From: Candidatus Puniceispirillum marinum IMCC1322 | GTDB taxonomy: Bacteria > Pseudomonadota > Alphaproteobacteria > Puniceispirillales > Puniceispirillaceae | Direction of reading: 5' to 3' | Length of the DNA stretch: 64,000 nucleotides | NCBI RefSeq assembly: GCF_000024465.1 | Contig: NC_014010.1 | Coordinates: 2,046,001-2,110,000, forward strand | Part shown: positions 29,668 to 39,646 of the stretch, piece after piece | Numbering within the stretch: the stretch's first letter is position 1 | Layout of the letters: each line of letters opens with the position of its first letter | Notes under the pieces: model-generated | Seen by the model: the letters and a program-made list of their open reading frames with translations, nothing else | The model's database searches: none | What the model was told of the DNA's origin: nothing | Position numbers and translations under genes: made by a program

Positions 29668-30291
29668 ATGAGAATTCTATTTGGCTATGCGAATGGCGTA
29701 TGTCGTGACTTTGTGCAGAATCACTTACTTGACGATCTTTCAAAAATTCAGGTCATGACCGCAAGCACACTTGGTCAATGTATCGAACTGACTGGTGACG
29801 CCAAAGACATAGATGTAGTGGCGCTGGATCTTAATATGCCGGATATGAAAGGCGTGCAGGGGCTGTCGCGGATGCGGGGGGCGTTACCGAATGAAGTGCC
29901 TGTCGCGCTGATGGGTCACACGCTTGACCCTCAACAGATGCGCGACGCTTTACGCCTGGGTGCCGCTGGGTTTTTACCTTATTCAATGACATCGGATGCT
30001 TTGCTTAGCGCGTTACGCCTGATGGCCAGTGGCGAAATTTTTATTCCGGTGAGTGTCGCCGAACATGTTCAGATCGCCAAGCCATCCACTGCTAAAGACA
30101 CATTCCTTAGCAAGCGCGAACGTGAAGTGCTGGATGGTTTGCTGTCTGGACATTCAAACAAGCAAATTGCCGAACGGATTGGTCTCAGCGAAGTGACCAT
30201 CAAATATCATCTTAAAAGCCTGCGCTCAAAACTGGGTGCCCGCAACCGAACGCATGCGGCTTTGCGCGCCATCGAACTGGGTATCGGATAG
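29668..30291 (+). CDS. NarL/LuxR-type response regulator with degenerate receiver
   Basis: A 207-residue regulator: receiver domain (1-120) and LuxR helix-turn-helix (about 139-203: LSKREREVLDGLLSG, NKQIAERIGLSEVTIKYHLKSLRSKLGARNR). The phosphoacceptor D54 is present (ALDLNMPDM), but the N-terminal acidic pair is missing (ILFGYAN instead of IVDDH-like), the switch Ser/Thr position reads M82-G83, and the conserved Lys is Tyr (GFLPYS, Y105). Phosphorylation control is therefore doubtful. No histidine kinase is nearby. An AAGGAAATCC site precedes the ATG; the TAG stop abuts a tandem repeat array. Confidence 0.9.
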   Translation: MRILFGYANGVCRDFVQNHLLDDLSKIQVMTASTLGQCIELTGDAKDIDVVALDLNMPDMKGVQGLSRMRGALPNEVPVALMGHTLDPQQMRDALRLGAAGFLPYSMTSDALLSALRLMASGEIFIPVSVAEHVQIAKPSTAKDTFLSKREREVLDGLLSGHSNKQIAERIGLSEVTIKYHLKSLRSKLGARNRTHAALRAIELGIG

Positions 30292-30446
30292 CCGCGATCA
30301 TCTATCGATCTTCGTTTCACTTCGACCGGATGATGCTTGATATAAGCCGCGATCATCTATCGATCTTCGTTTCACTTCGACCGGATGATGCTTGATATAA
30401 GCCGCGATCATCTATCGATCTTCGTTTCACTTCGACCGGATGATGC

Positions 30447-30448
<2 letters not shown>
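30291..30448. repeat. Tandem hairpin repeat array 1 (3 copies, 55-bp period)
   Basis: Copies begin at 30291, 30346 and 30401; the first two are identical over 55 bp and the third is identical until it ends at 30448. In each unit ATCATC and TCGA on the left can pair with TCGA and GATGAT on the right (copy 1: 30297-30302 and 30305-30308 with 30322-30325 and 30329-30334), forming a stem-loop. The junction GCTT-GATAT-AAGC can form a second one. The array fills the whole gap between the regulator stop and the acs stop codon (TTA at 30447-30449). A sister array is at 39422-39646. Confidence 0.95.
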
Positions 30449-32387
<1,939 letters not shown>

Positions 32388-32477
32388 TGACCTCTCCATC
32401 GTCGGCGTTAGCCTGTTTAGTTCAGCCTATTAACTGGAAGGCGTGATGGCAAGGCTGAGATGCACAGAATTTGTGGC

Positions 32478-33053
32478 TTAAAGGTCAGGAAGCGTTTCAC
32501 CACGGGCAAGAGCATCAATAAGGGCTTCGGCATCGTCGCGGTTGGTAACGCTCAGAACCTGGTGACAAATGCGCATTGCAAAGCCAGCACGTGCGAGTGA
32601 GCCAAGATGCCGGTTGCGTAAAACCTGAGGATCGGTTGTGCTGGATGTTGTTGTAAAAACCCCAAGCCGCCGCCGCTGTGCAAACCGGAAAGCGGCCAGC
32701 AATTCGCCATCTTCGACATGTTCGTCGGCTTCATCAATGGCGGCATCAATATCGTCATTAGTGATGTCATGCTGGCGCAAACGTTGCCGAATGACGCGAG
32801 CCGAACGACCCTGATTACGCTGGCTGCGCGCTTGACTACGGGCATAGACATCATCCTGCACATATCCAAATTCGGCGCATTGGGCGATGGTTTCGGCAAT
32901 CGCGGCGTCGATATCGGCAGCATCGGCATCGGCAAGTTTGCGCGTCGCAAAACGTGCCAGCACCTGACCCAGCCGGTGCTGGGATGTGGCATAGCGGCCA
33001 AGATAATGCACAGCTTTATTCATAAGCCGTTTTTTAATCCTGGTTTGATCCAT
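32478..33053 (-). CDS. recX: Regulatory protein RecX
   Basis: Binds RecA filaments and limits recombinase activity. The 191-residue protein has the three-helix RecX repeats: AVHYLGRYATSQHRLGQVLARFA, DVYARSQARSQRNQGRSARVIRQRLRQHDI and RRRLGVF with a final conserved region LARAGFAMRICHQVL. recA is not adjacent in this window. It is divergent, almost head to head, with the ABC permease reading frame. Confidence 0.88.
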   Translation of the reverse strand: MDQTRIKKRLMNKAVHYLGRYATSQHRLGQVLARFATRKLADADAADIDAAIAETIAQCAEFGYVQDDVYARSQARSQRNQGRSARVIRQRLRQHDITNDDIDAAIDEADEHVEDGELLAAFRFAQRRRLGVFTTTSSTTDPQVLRNRHLGSLARAGFAMRICHQVLSVTNRDDAEALIDALARGETLPDL

Positions 33054-33210
33054 ATTGCCATATCGCTATCTGCTGGTTGTATCGAGCACGGTTGCTATCG
33101 AGACCGGCACTAGTCTATGCCGAAACCATGCCGATGCCAAACTAGATGTCAATTGCCATAGTGGGTTTCTAGGCATTGCGCTTTTGCATCGCTGTGCTTA
33201 TTTTGGCGGC

Positions 33211-34098
33211 ATGAACAAAATGGCCAAAAACAAGCGGACGCTGGATCAAGCGGCACTTTCATCATCGGATACGGATAAGCTATCGGACGAAATGACGGAT
33301 AGCTATATCATACGACCGGTCAAAATCGGCAAACTCAACGCTATTGGCATGTATACTTTGTATATGCGCGAAGTGCGGCGCTTCATGAAAATTCTGATGC
33401 AAACGCTGATTGCGCCGGTCATGACATCGGTTTTGTTTCTGATGGTGTTTGCCGTGGCGGTGGGTGATCGTGCCAATCTGACTGTTGGTGTTGATTTTGT
33501 AACCTTTCTTACCCCCGGGCTGGTGATGATGAATTTGTTGCAGAATGCCTTTGCCAACACCTCTTCATCACTTGTCGTTGGCAAGGTGCAAGGCACGATC
33601 GTTGATGTGCTGATGCCGCCGCTTGGCGCTGGTGAAGTGCTGGCTGCCATGTCATTAGCTGGGGTGACGCGGGGTGTCATGGTTGGCGCGGTGACAGCAT
33701 GCGCGTTGGTCATATTGGGCGGGGGCAGCTTGCCAAATGCGCCATTTACAGCTTTGTTATTCATGTTTCTGGGGGCTTTGGTGATGGCCTTTGCCGGAAT
33801 TCTGGCAGGAATATGGGCCAATAAATTTGACGAGATGGCGGCGATCACTAATTTTGTTATTCAGCCATTGGCCTTTCTGTCAGGAACATTTTATTCGATC
33901 AACCGTTTGCCAGCCCCCTTTGATACGATCGCGGCGCTGAATCCGGTATTTTACGCGATTGACGGGTTTCGCTTTGGCATGATCGGGGTGGCTGACCGGC
34001 CGTTGCTAACAGGCATTATATGTCTTGTTAGCCTCAATCTGGTGCTGGGTATTTTATGTTACCGGGCACTGAAATCAGGCTATCGTTTGAAAAGCTAG
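33211..34098 (+). CDS. ABC-2 type transporter permease
   Basis: A membrane permease with about six helices and the ABC-2 signature (MKILMQTLIAPVMTSVLFLMVF, FLTPGLVMMNLLQNAFANTSSS, LMPPLGAGEVLAA, QPLAFLSGTFYSINRLP, NPVFYAIDGFRFG). It belongs to the NodJ/YadH group of polysaccharide, lipid or drug exporters. The frame opens at 33055, but residues before MNKMAKNKR at 33211 are unlike the family. No ATPase gene is beside it, so its partner must lie elsewhere. Substrate unknown. Confidence 0.85.
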   Translation: MNKMAKNKRTLDQAALSSSDTDKLSDEMTDSYIIRPVKIGKLNAIGMYTLYMREVRRFMKILMQTLIAPVMTSVLFLMVFAVAVGDRANLTVGVDFVTFLTPGLVMMNLLQNAFANTSSSLVVGKVQGTIVDVLMPPLGAGEVLAAMSLAGVTRGVMVGAVTACALVILGGGSLPNAPFTALLFMFLGALVMAFAGILAGIWANKFDEMAAITNFVIQPLAFLSGTFYSINRLPAPFDTIAALNPVFYAIDGFRFGMIGVADRPLLTGIICLVSLNLVLGILCYRALKSGYRLKS

Positions 34099-34178
34099 TC
34101 ACACATCGTATCGAAAATGTTATAAGAGCGCTGATTGATGCTCTGCCTGGGTACCAAAATAGATAAGGATAAAATCTA

Positions 34179-35300
34179 ATGGCCGAAACACGTAATCAGA
34201 ATGACGGCATTTTGCCTGTACAAGCGCTTCGCGCCGCGGCAGATGCGGGGATTATTCTTTCGGGTGACAATGATTTTATCGATGGCCAGCTGCAACCGGC
34301 CAGCCTTGATTTGCGGCTTGGTGCCGAGGCCTGGCGTGTACAGGCGTCGTTCTTGCCGGGCGCCGATAGTACGGTAGCACAGAAGCTGGACAAATTCGCC
34401 ATGCATAAGATCGATCTGAGCGCTGGTGCGGTGCTGGAACGTGGCTGCGTTTATATCGTCAAATTACAGGAGTCACTGGCGCTTAGTGCGGATCTGTCTG
34501 CCATGGCGAATCCGAAAAGCTCGACTGGTCGACTGGATATTTTCACCCGTCTGATTACCGATAATGCGCTGGAATTCGAAACGGTCAGCAAAGGGTATCA
34601 TGGCCCGCTTTATGCTGAAATCTCGCCGCGCACTTTTTCGGTTTTGGTACGGGCTGGATCGCGGTTGTCGCAATTGCGTCTGCGCCGTGGTGAACCCCAT
34701 ATTTCGGATGATATGATGCAGGATCTGCAACGCAAGGTTGGGCTTGTGCATGGCACCGATGCGCCGGATATCCGTGATGGTATTGCTTTGTCGGTCAATC
34801 TGGCACCAGACACACAAAGCGGCATGATCGGCTGGCGTGCGCGTAAACATGCAGGGCTGATCGATATTGATGCGCCTGCCAGTGTTTCGGTTAATGAATT
34901 CTGGGAACAGCTGACACCTGACGATCTGACAGCTGGTGGGCTGGTGCTGAATCCGGATGAATTCTACATTCTGGCAAGTCGTGAATTTGTAACTGTGCCC
35001 AAAGATCATGCTGCTGAAATGCGGGCTTATGATACACGAGTTGGTGAATTCCGTGCCCATTATGCTGGCTTTTTTGACCCCGGATTTGGCGTTGCCGAGA
35101 TTGGCGCGACACCTACGCGGGCGGTGCTGGAAGTACGCTCGCATGATGTGCCTTTTCTGATCGAGCAAGATCAGACAGTCTGCCGTCTTGTTTATGAACC
35201 CATGAGCGCGATACCTGAAACCCTTTATGGCAGTGGTGGAAGTGGATCAAACTATCAGTCACAGGGTTTGCGCTTGGCAAAACATTTCATTCAGGACTGA
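34179..35300 (+). CDS. dcd: 2'-deoxycytidine 5'-triphosphate deaminase, long alphaproteobacterial type
   Basis: Makes dUTP from dCTP for thymidylate synthesis. At 373 residues it is about twice the usual Dcd, matching the long PF06559 form known mainly from alphaproteobacteria, with two trimeric dUTPase-like beta domains. Visible are IDGQLQPASLDLRLG, the active-site-like ANPKSSTGRLDIFTRL, GPLYAEISPRTFSVLVRAG, LSQLRLRRG and, in the second half, AEIGATPTRAVLEVRSHDVP. It lies between the ABC permease and the arginine genes. Confidence 0.92.
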   Translation: MAETRNQNDGILPVQALRAAADAGIILSGDNDFIDGQLQPASLDLRLGAEAWRVQASFLPGADSTVAQKLDKFAMHKIDLSAGAVLERGCVYIVKLQESLALSADLSAMANPKSSTGRLDIFTRLITDNALEFETVSKGYHGPLYAEISPRTFSVLVRAGSRLSQLRLRRGEPHISDDMMQDLQRKVGLVHGTDAPDIRDGIALSVNLAPDTQSGMIGWRARKHAGLIDIDAPASVSVNEFWEQLTPDDLTAGGLVLNPDEFYILASREFVTVPKDHAAEMRAYDTRVGEFRAHYAGFFDPGFGVAEIGATPTRAVLEVRSHDVPFLIEQDQTVCRLVYEPMSAIPETLYGSGGSGSNYQSQGLRLAKHFIQD

Positions 35301-35324
35301 TCGCCTCGCTAAACGCTTAGTTTC

Positions 35325-35330
35325 TTGACA
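35325..35330 (+). promoter_or_regulatory. Possible -35 box upstream of argD
   Basis: A consensus TTGACA lies in the 212-bp gap between dcd and argD, but at 17-bp spacing the -10 position reads GATTGT, which is weak. A promoter here is likely on positional grounds, not proved. Nothing else is seen in the gap. Confidence 0.3.
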
Positions 35331-35512
35331 TTTCGGGGGAAAATGCGGATTGTCAGCGTAATTTAGAGTGTTACCGCTTTATATATTTATCCACCTTCGA
35401 CAGCGTTTCGGGGGTGGTTTGCTTTTGGGGTGTGTTTACAAGAACAGGGATGTATTTGCATAGCCTAGCTGAGATTGATGCCCACTAGAATTTTGACCAT
35501 AATGATGAATGA

Positions 35513-36709
35513 ATGATGACAAATTACGCCGAAAGCAGTGCTGTTATGAACACCTACGGACGCACCGAAATAGCGTTCGTGCGCGGTGATGGCTGCTGGC
35601 TGGAAAGTGATGACGGTACGCGTTATCTTGATTGTGCAAGTGGCATAGCGGTCAATACGCTTGGCCATGCACATCCCGGGCTGGTGGCGGCATTACAGGC
35701 ACAAGCTGGCAAATTATGGCATACATCCAATCTGTACCGGATTCCGGGTCAGGAAGCGGTGGCAAAAAAACTGGCATCACTGTCAGGGCTGGATCAGGTT
35801 TTTTTCTGTAATTCAGGTGCCGAGGCGACCGAAGCATCGGTGAAGATCGCACGCCGCGCCGCGCATGAGGCAGGCATGCCCGAACGAATGACCATTCTGT
35901 GTTCGTCAGGTGCGTTTCATGGCCGGACATTGGGTATGCTGGCGGCAACTGACCGTCCAGCCTTTCGGACTGGATTTGGCCCTATGCCGGCTGGGTTCGA
36001 GCATGTTTCATTTGGTAATCTGAATAGTCTGCGCGCGGCAATGGGCCCGCATGTAGCGGCAATCATGATCGAAGCCGTACAGGGTGAAGGCGGTGCTAAA
36101 CAAGTGCCAAGCGACTATATGGCCGAAGCCAGAGCCGCGGCGGATGAATTCGGCGCGTTGATTATTGCCGATGAAGTGCAGGCAGGTATTGGCCGGACAG
36201 GTCATATGTTCTCGTTTCAAGAATCGGGCATCAAGCCGGATATTGTTGCGCTTGCCAAAGGGCTTGCAGGTGGTTTTCCCGTTGGTGCCGTGATCGCCAG
36301 TGAAAAAGTGGGTAATGCGATGACGCCGGGAACGCATGGATCAACCTTTGGCGGTAATCCACTGGCAATGGCAGCCGCAGAGGTAGTGCTGGACGAATTG
36401 TCAAAGCCGGGTTTTCTTGCTGATGTGCAACGGCGGGCGGCGCTGTTGGATAAGGGGCTGCGCGATCTGCAGAATAGCTATCCGCATATGATTAAGGAAT
36501 TACGTGGACGTGGTTTTCTGCGCGGTATCAATTTTGCCGATGATTATAATGTTGCGACGATCATGGTGGGCTTGCGTGCACAGCATGTTCTGGCGGTACC
36601 TGCGGCGGAAAACACCTTGCGGCTATTACCGCCGTTGATTATCAGCGAAAATGAAATCGATATTGCGCTAGGCGCGCTGGCCCATATTTTTGAAACTCAT
36701 AAGGCGTGA
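35513..36709 (+). CDS. argD: Acetylornithine aminotransferase
   Basis: PLP aminotransferase of arginine synthesis, making N-acetylornithine; often also acts as succinyldiaminopimelate transaminase in lysine synthesis. The 398-residue protein shows FCNSGAEATEASVKIAR, GAFHGRTLGMLAAT, EAVQGEGGAKQ, IIADEVQAGIGRTG and the PLP lysine in VALAKGLAGGFPVGA. It heads argD-argF-hslO, the usual order in the class. Two consecutive ATGs start the frame. Confidence 0.96.
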   Translation: MMTNYAESSAVMNTYGRTEIAFVRGDGCWLESDDGTRYLDCASGIAVNTLGHAHPGLVAALQAQAGKLWHTSNLYRIPGQEAVAKKLASLSGLDQVFFCNSGAEATEASVKIARRAAHEAGMPERMTILCSSGAFHGRTLGMLAATDRPAFRTGFGPMPAGFEHVSFGNLNSLRAAMGPHVAAIMIEAVQGEGGAKQVPSDYMAEARAAADEFGALIIADEVQAGIGRTGHMFSFQESGIKPDIVALAKGLAGGFPVGAVIASEKVGNAMTPGTHGSTFGGNPLAMAAAEVVLDELSKPGFLADVQRRAALLDKGLRDLQNSYPHMIKELRGRGFLRGINFADDYNVATIMVGLRAQHVLAVPAAENTLRLLPPLIISENEIDIALGALAHIFETHKA

Positions 36710-36766
36710 AACCAAGGCCAGAAGACCTAACAGCATCTGGGCGGTTGGTTGAACAGGATTTAGATA

Positions 36767-37675
36767 ATGCGACATTTTCTGGATATACGTGATTTTAATG
36801 CCGATACACTGTCAGCTATTCTTGAACAGGCTGCCAGTTTAAAGGCTGACCGCAAAGCAGGTTCGGCATCTGCCAAGCCGCTTGCGGGTAAATCGGTGGC
36901 GATGATTTTTGAAAAGCCGTCAACACGCACACGCGTATCTTTTGAGGTGGGCATCACCGAGCTTGGCGGTACGCCATTGATTCTATCGGCCAGTGATTTG
37001 CAGGTTGGTCGCGGCGAAAGCGTTGCTGACACAGCCAAGGTATTGTCACGTTATGTTGATGCAATCATGATCCGCTGTTTCAAGCATGACATGCTGATGA
37101 CCTTGGCTGAACATGCCACTGTGCCAGTTATCAATGCGTTGACCGAATGGTCGCACCCATGCCAGATCATGGCTGATTTGCAAACCATGATTGAACGGCA
37201 TGGACCACTTGCTGGCCAGTCTGTGGCCTGGCTTGGTGATGGTAATAATGTGGCTACCAGCTGGATCGAGGCGGCGGCGGTGTTCGGCTTTAAATTGAAT
37301 ATCGCCTGCCCCGATGGGTACGCGCCTTCAAGCAAGTTACTGGCATGGGCCCGCGCACAAGGTGCTGATATCACGCTGACGGATGATGCCATGGAAGCGG
37401 CCAAGGATGTGCAAACAATTGTTACCGATGTCTGGATTTCAATGGGGGATGATGAAGGCACGCGTGCCGAAGATTTTGCCCCCTATCAGGTCAATGCCAC
37501 GATTATGGCGGCGGCGGCGGGTGATGCAATTTTCATGCATTGTCTGCCTGCTATTCGCGGTATGGAAGTCACTGCCGATGTTATTGATGGGCATCAGTCT
37601 GTTGTCTTTGACGAAGCCGAAAACCGTCTGCATGCGCAAAAGGCGATCCTGGCATGGTGCGTGGGTGGTAACTGA
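36767..37675 (+). CDS. argF: Ornithine carbamoyltransferase
   Basis: Joins carbamoyl phosphate and ornithine to citrulline. The 302-residue protein has the carbamoyl-phosphate site FEKPSTRTRVSFEVG, the HPCQ motif in EWSHPCQIMADLQT, the ornithine-binding DVWISMGDD region and the FMHCLPAIRGMEVT loop with the catalytic cysteine. It lies 57 bp after argD and before hslO. Confidence 0.97.
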   Translation: MRHFLDIRDFNADTLSAILEQAASLKADRKAGSASAKPLAGKSVAMIFEKPSTRTRVSFEVGITELGGTPLILSASDLQVGRGESVADTAKVLSRYVDAIMIRCFKHDMLMTLAEHATVPVINALTEWSHPCQIMADLQTMIERHGPLAGQSVAWLGDGNNVATSWIEAAAVFGFKLNIACPDGYAPSSKLLAWARAQGADITLTDDAMEAAKDVQTIVTDVWISMGDDEGTRAEDFAPYQVNATIMAAAAGDAIFMHCLPAIRGMEVTADVIDGHQSVVFDEAENRLHAQKAILAWCVGGN

Positions 37676-37724
37676 TTTAATTGCTTAAATGGTTGGATTA
37701 TATCGAGCCGGAAGAGACAGTGTA

Positions 37725-38660
37725 ATGGATGTTGTTGTGAATGATAATCTTCGGCCAGATGCGCAGGTTCTGCCGTTTTATCTTGCTGAAGAAGAAACCG
37801 GAACGCCGCTTGTTCGTGGCCGTATCGCGTCGGTAGGCCATGTGGCCAGCACAATTCTGGCGCGGCATGATTATCCGCAGGATATTGCTTTGCTGCAGGC
37901 CGAAGCGCTGGCGATGACCGCCTGTTTGTCGAGTACGTTAAAATTTGCCGGTATCTTTACGTTGCAAGCCAAAGGTGATGGCCGCGTGCGCACCCTATTT
38001 GCCGATATCACCGAAACAGGTGCCATGCGTGGCTATACCGCTTTTGACGAAGATTCTGCGTTGGTTATGCCCGCGCAGGGCATATCAAATCTGCCGCAGA
38101 TTATGGGTGGGGGCTATATGGCATTCACTGTTGATGAGGGGGCTACTGGCGGCCGTTATCAGGGCATTGTTGAACTTGATGGGCCTGAATTGCGCGATGC
38201 GGCAATGGCATGGTTTGCCAATTCCGAACAATTGGAAACAGCTGTGACAAGTACATCTGGACAGGGTGATGATGGCTGGCAGGCAACCGCCATGATGATA
38301 CAACGCGTCGCTAGCGAAGGTGGTAAAAAGCCAAGCAAGGCTGATATTGAGCTGCATGATGATGTCTGGCACACGGCAAAAACATTGATGGCATCGGTCA
38401 AGCAAACCGAATTGCTGGATGCTGAAATCACACCAGAGCAACTTGTGTTTCGTCTGTTCAATACATTGTCGCCACATGTCGCACCAGCGCGCCGCGTGGT
38501 CGATGAATGCCGCTGTAACATTGAAAAGGTCGAGGCAATCCTCAAACAGCTTAAGCCCGAAGAGGCCGATGACCTGCTTGATGATGACGGCAAAATCCGG
38601 GTGACATGCGAGTTCTGTAAAACCGAACGACGTTTTGGCACGGACGTGCTGGCTGGTTAA
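37725..38660 (+). CDS. hslO: Hsp33 redox-regulated chaperone
   Basis: Holdase activated by oxidation of a zinc-bound cysteine cluster, protecting proteins under oxidative stress. The zinc site is complete near the C-terminus: CRC in VDECRCNIEKVE and CxxC in VTCEFCKTERRFG. The N-terminal substrate domain shows TLQAKGDGRVRTLFADIT and QGIVELDGPELRDAAMAWF. The ATG at 37725 with GGAAGAGA upstream is preferred to that at 37689, giving 311 residues. It sits at the end of the arginine operon, as in many relatives. Confidence 0.93.
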   Translation: MDVVVNDNLRPDAQVLPFYLAEEETGTPLVRGRIASVGHVASTILARHDYPQDIALLQAEALAMTACLSSTLKFAGIFTLQAKGDGRVRTLFADITETGAMRGYTAFDEDSALVMPAQGISNLPQIMGGGYMAFTVDEGATGGRYQGIVELDGPELRDAAMAWFANSEQLETAVTSTSGQGDDGWQATAMMIQRVASEGGKKPSKADIELHDDVWHTAKTLMASVKQTELLDAEITPEQLVFRLFNTLSPHVAPARRVVDECRCNIEKVEAILKQLKPEEADDLLDDDGKIRVTCEFCKTERRFGTDVLAG

Positions 38661-38678
38661 TGTGCTGATGTCAGGTCT

Positions 38679-38758
38679 AAATCCGCCTGTGATCACCTGC
38701 TACGATCACCTGCTGCGACCACCTAAAAGTACATTTAATCTTTAACTTAATCTTTAAC
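38679..38758. repeat. Two short AT- and GC-type direct repeats
   Basis: Between hslO and the lipoprotein gene, GATCACCTGCTAC is followed by GATCACCTGCTGC and then GACCACCT (13-bp period, 2.5 copies), and just after that CTTTAACTTAAT is followed by CTTTAACT (12-bp period). No gene is present. They may be replication-slippage products in a leader or promoter region. Confidence 0.7.
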
Positions 38759-38801
38759 TGGCGCATTCTTTAAGTGCTTGTTCGTAATCGGAGTGATGAT
38801 G

Positions 38802-39389
38802 ATGCAAAAATTGTCCCTGCTTTTCAGCCTTGTTGCGCTGATCTTTCTTGGCGCATGCGGGGCAACGACGACTATGGTGTCGGCACCGCCGCAATTTGAA
38901 GCCGATAGTTATCAGCCCCTGCGTATGAATGCGCGGCGCATGGAAATTATTGAAAACTGGCAGATGCCTATCGAAGCACCCTATATTGGTTATCTTGCCA
39001 ATCCAGCCCCATCAAATGTGGTAATTGACTGGGCGTCACATGTATTGATGCCTGCTGGGGGTAGCGGTGAATTGGTGCTTGATATTTCGCGGGCGTCCTT
39101 AACCCGCACCAAGCTGGCACGTTCGGCTGGGTTGAACAGCCTGATTACAGATGAACAGGAAAGTAAAATCGAAGCACATATCGAAGCCCGCCTGATCTGG
39201 TTACAGCCAGTTGGCGGGTTCCAGGGTATGATTGAATTGTCGGCGCGTCATTCGGTAACGATTCCTGAATCATCCACCGCCAACGAGCTTGATATTGCGG
39301 TGCAAGAGGCTCTGCTTGCCGCGGTGAATTTGCTCGACACACAAGCGCGTGAAGAAGTCGCCAAAATCCCGAATATCACGGTACCCTAA
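38802..39389 (+). CDS. Putative lipoprotein of unknown function
   Basis: A 195-residue protein with a signal peptide and lipobox (LFSLVALIFLGAC, then GATTT). The rest is a mixed alpha/beta domain: MPIEAPYIGYLANPAPSN, VVIDWASHVLMPAGGSGELVLDIS, RTKLARSA, DEQESKIEAHIEARLIW, MIELSARHSVTIPE, ELDIAVQEALLAAVNLLDTQAREEV. Similar predicted lipoproteins follow hslO in some alphaproteobacteria. No function can be assigned. Of three consecutive ATGs, that at 38802 is 8 bases after GGAG. The gene ends just before repeat array 2. Confidence 0.8.
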   Translation: MQKLSLLFSLVALIFLGACGATTTMVSAPPQFEADSYQPLRMNARRMEIIENWQMPIEAPYIGYLANPAPSNVVIDWASHVLMPAGGSGELVLDISRASLTRTKLARSAGLNSLITDEQESKIEAHIEARLIWLQPVGGFQGMIELSARHSVTIPESSTANELDIAVQEALLAAVNLLDTQAREEVAKIPNITVP

Positions 39390-39421
39390 ACCAGTAACAT
39401 ATGGTCTTGCAGGCGTTCTGG

Positions 39422-39646
39422 CTGGATGATGCTTGATAGTGCGCGATCATCTATCGATCTTCGTTACACTTCGACCGGATGATGCTTGATAGTGCGCGAT
39501 CATCTATCGATCTTCGTTACACTTCGACCGGATGATGCTTGATAGTGCGCGATCATCTATCGATCTTCGTTACACTTCGACCGGATGATGCTTGATAGTG
39601 CGCGATCATCTATCGATCTTCGTTACACTTCGACCGGATGATGCTT
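39422..39646. repeat. Tandem hairpin repeat array 2 (4 copies, 53-bp period)
   Basis: Units begin at 39439, 39492, 39545 and 39598, identical to each other, preceded by a 17-bp partial unit from 39422. They share with array 1 the core GATCATCTATCGATCTTCGT and TTCGACCGGATGATGCTTGATA, differing at TTACA versus TTTCA and at the junction (GATAGTGCGCG versus GATATAAGCCGCG). The same stem arms are kept (ATCATC, TCGA / TCGA, GATGAT). The last unit ends in GCTT, whose final T begins the trkH stop codon (TTA, 39646-39648). Confidence 0.95.

Noticed and set aside
34473-35168. 231-residue frame antisense to dcd
   Set aside because: The dcd frame carries family motifs throughout; this one has none.
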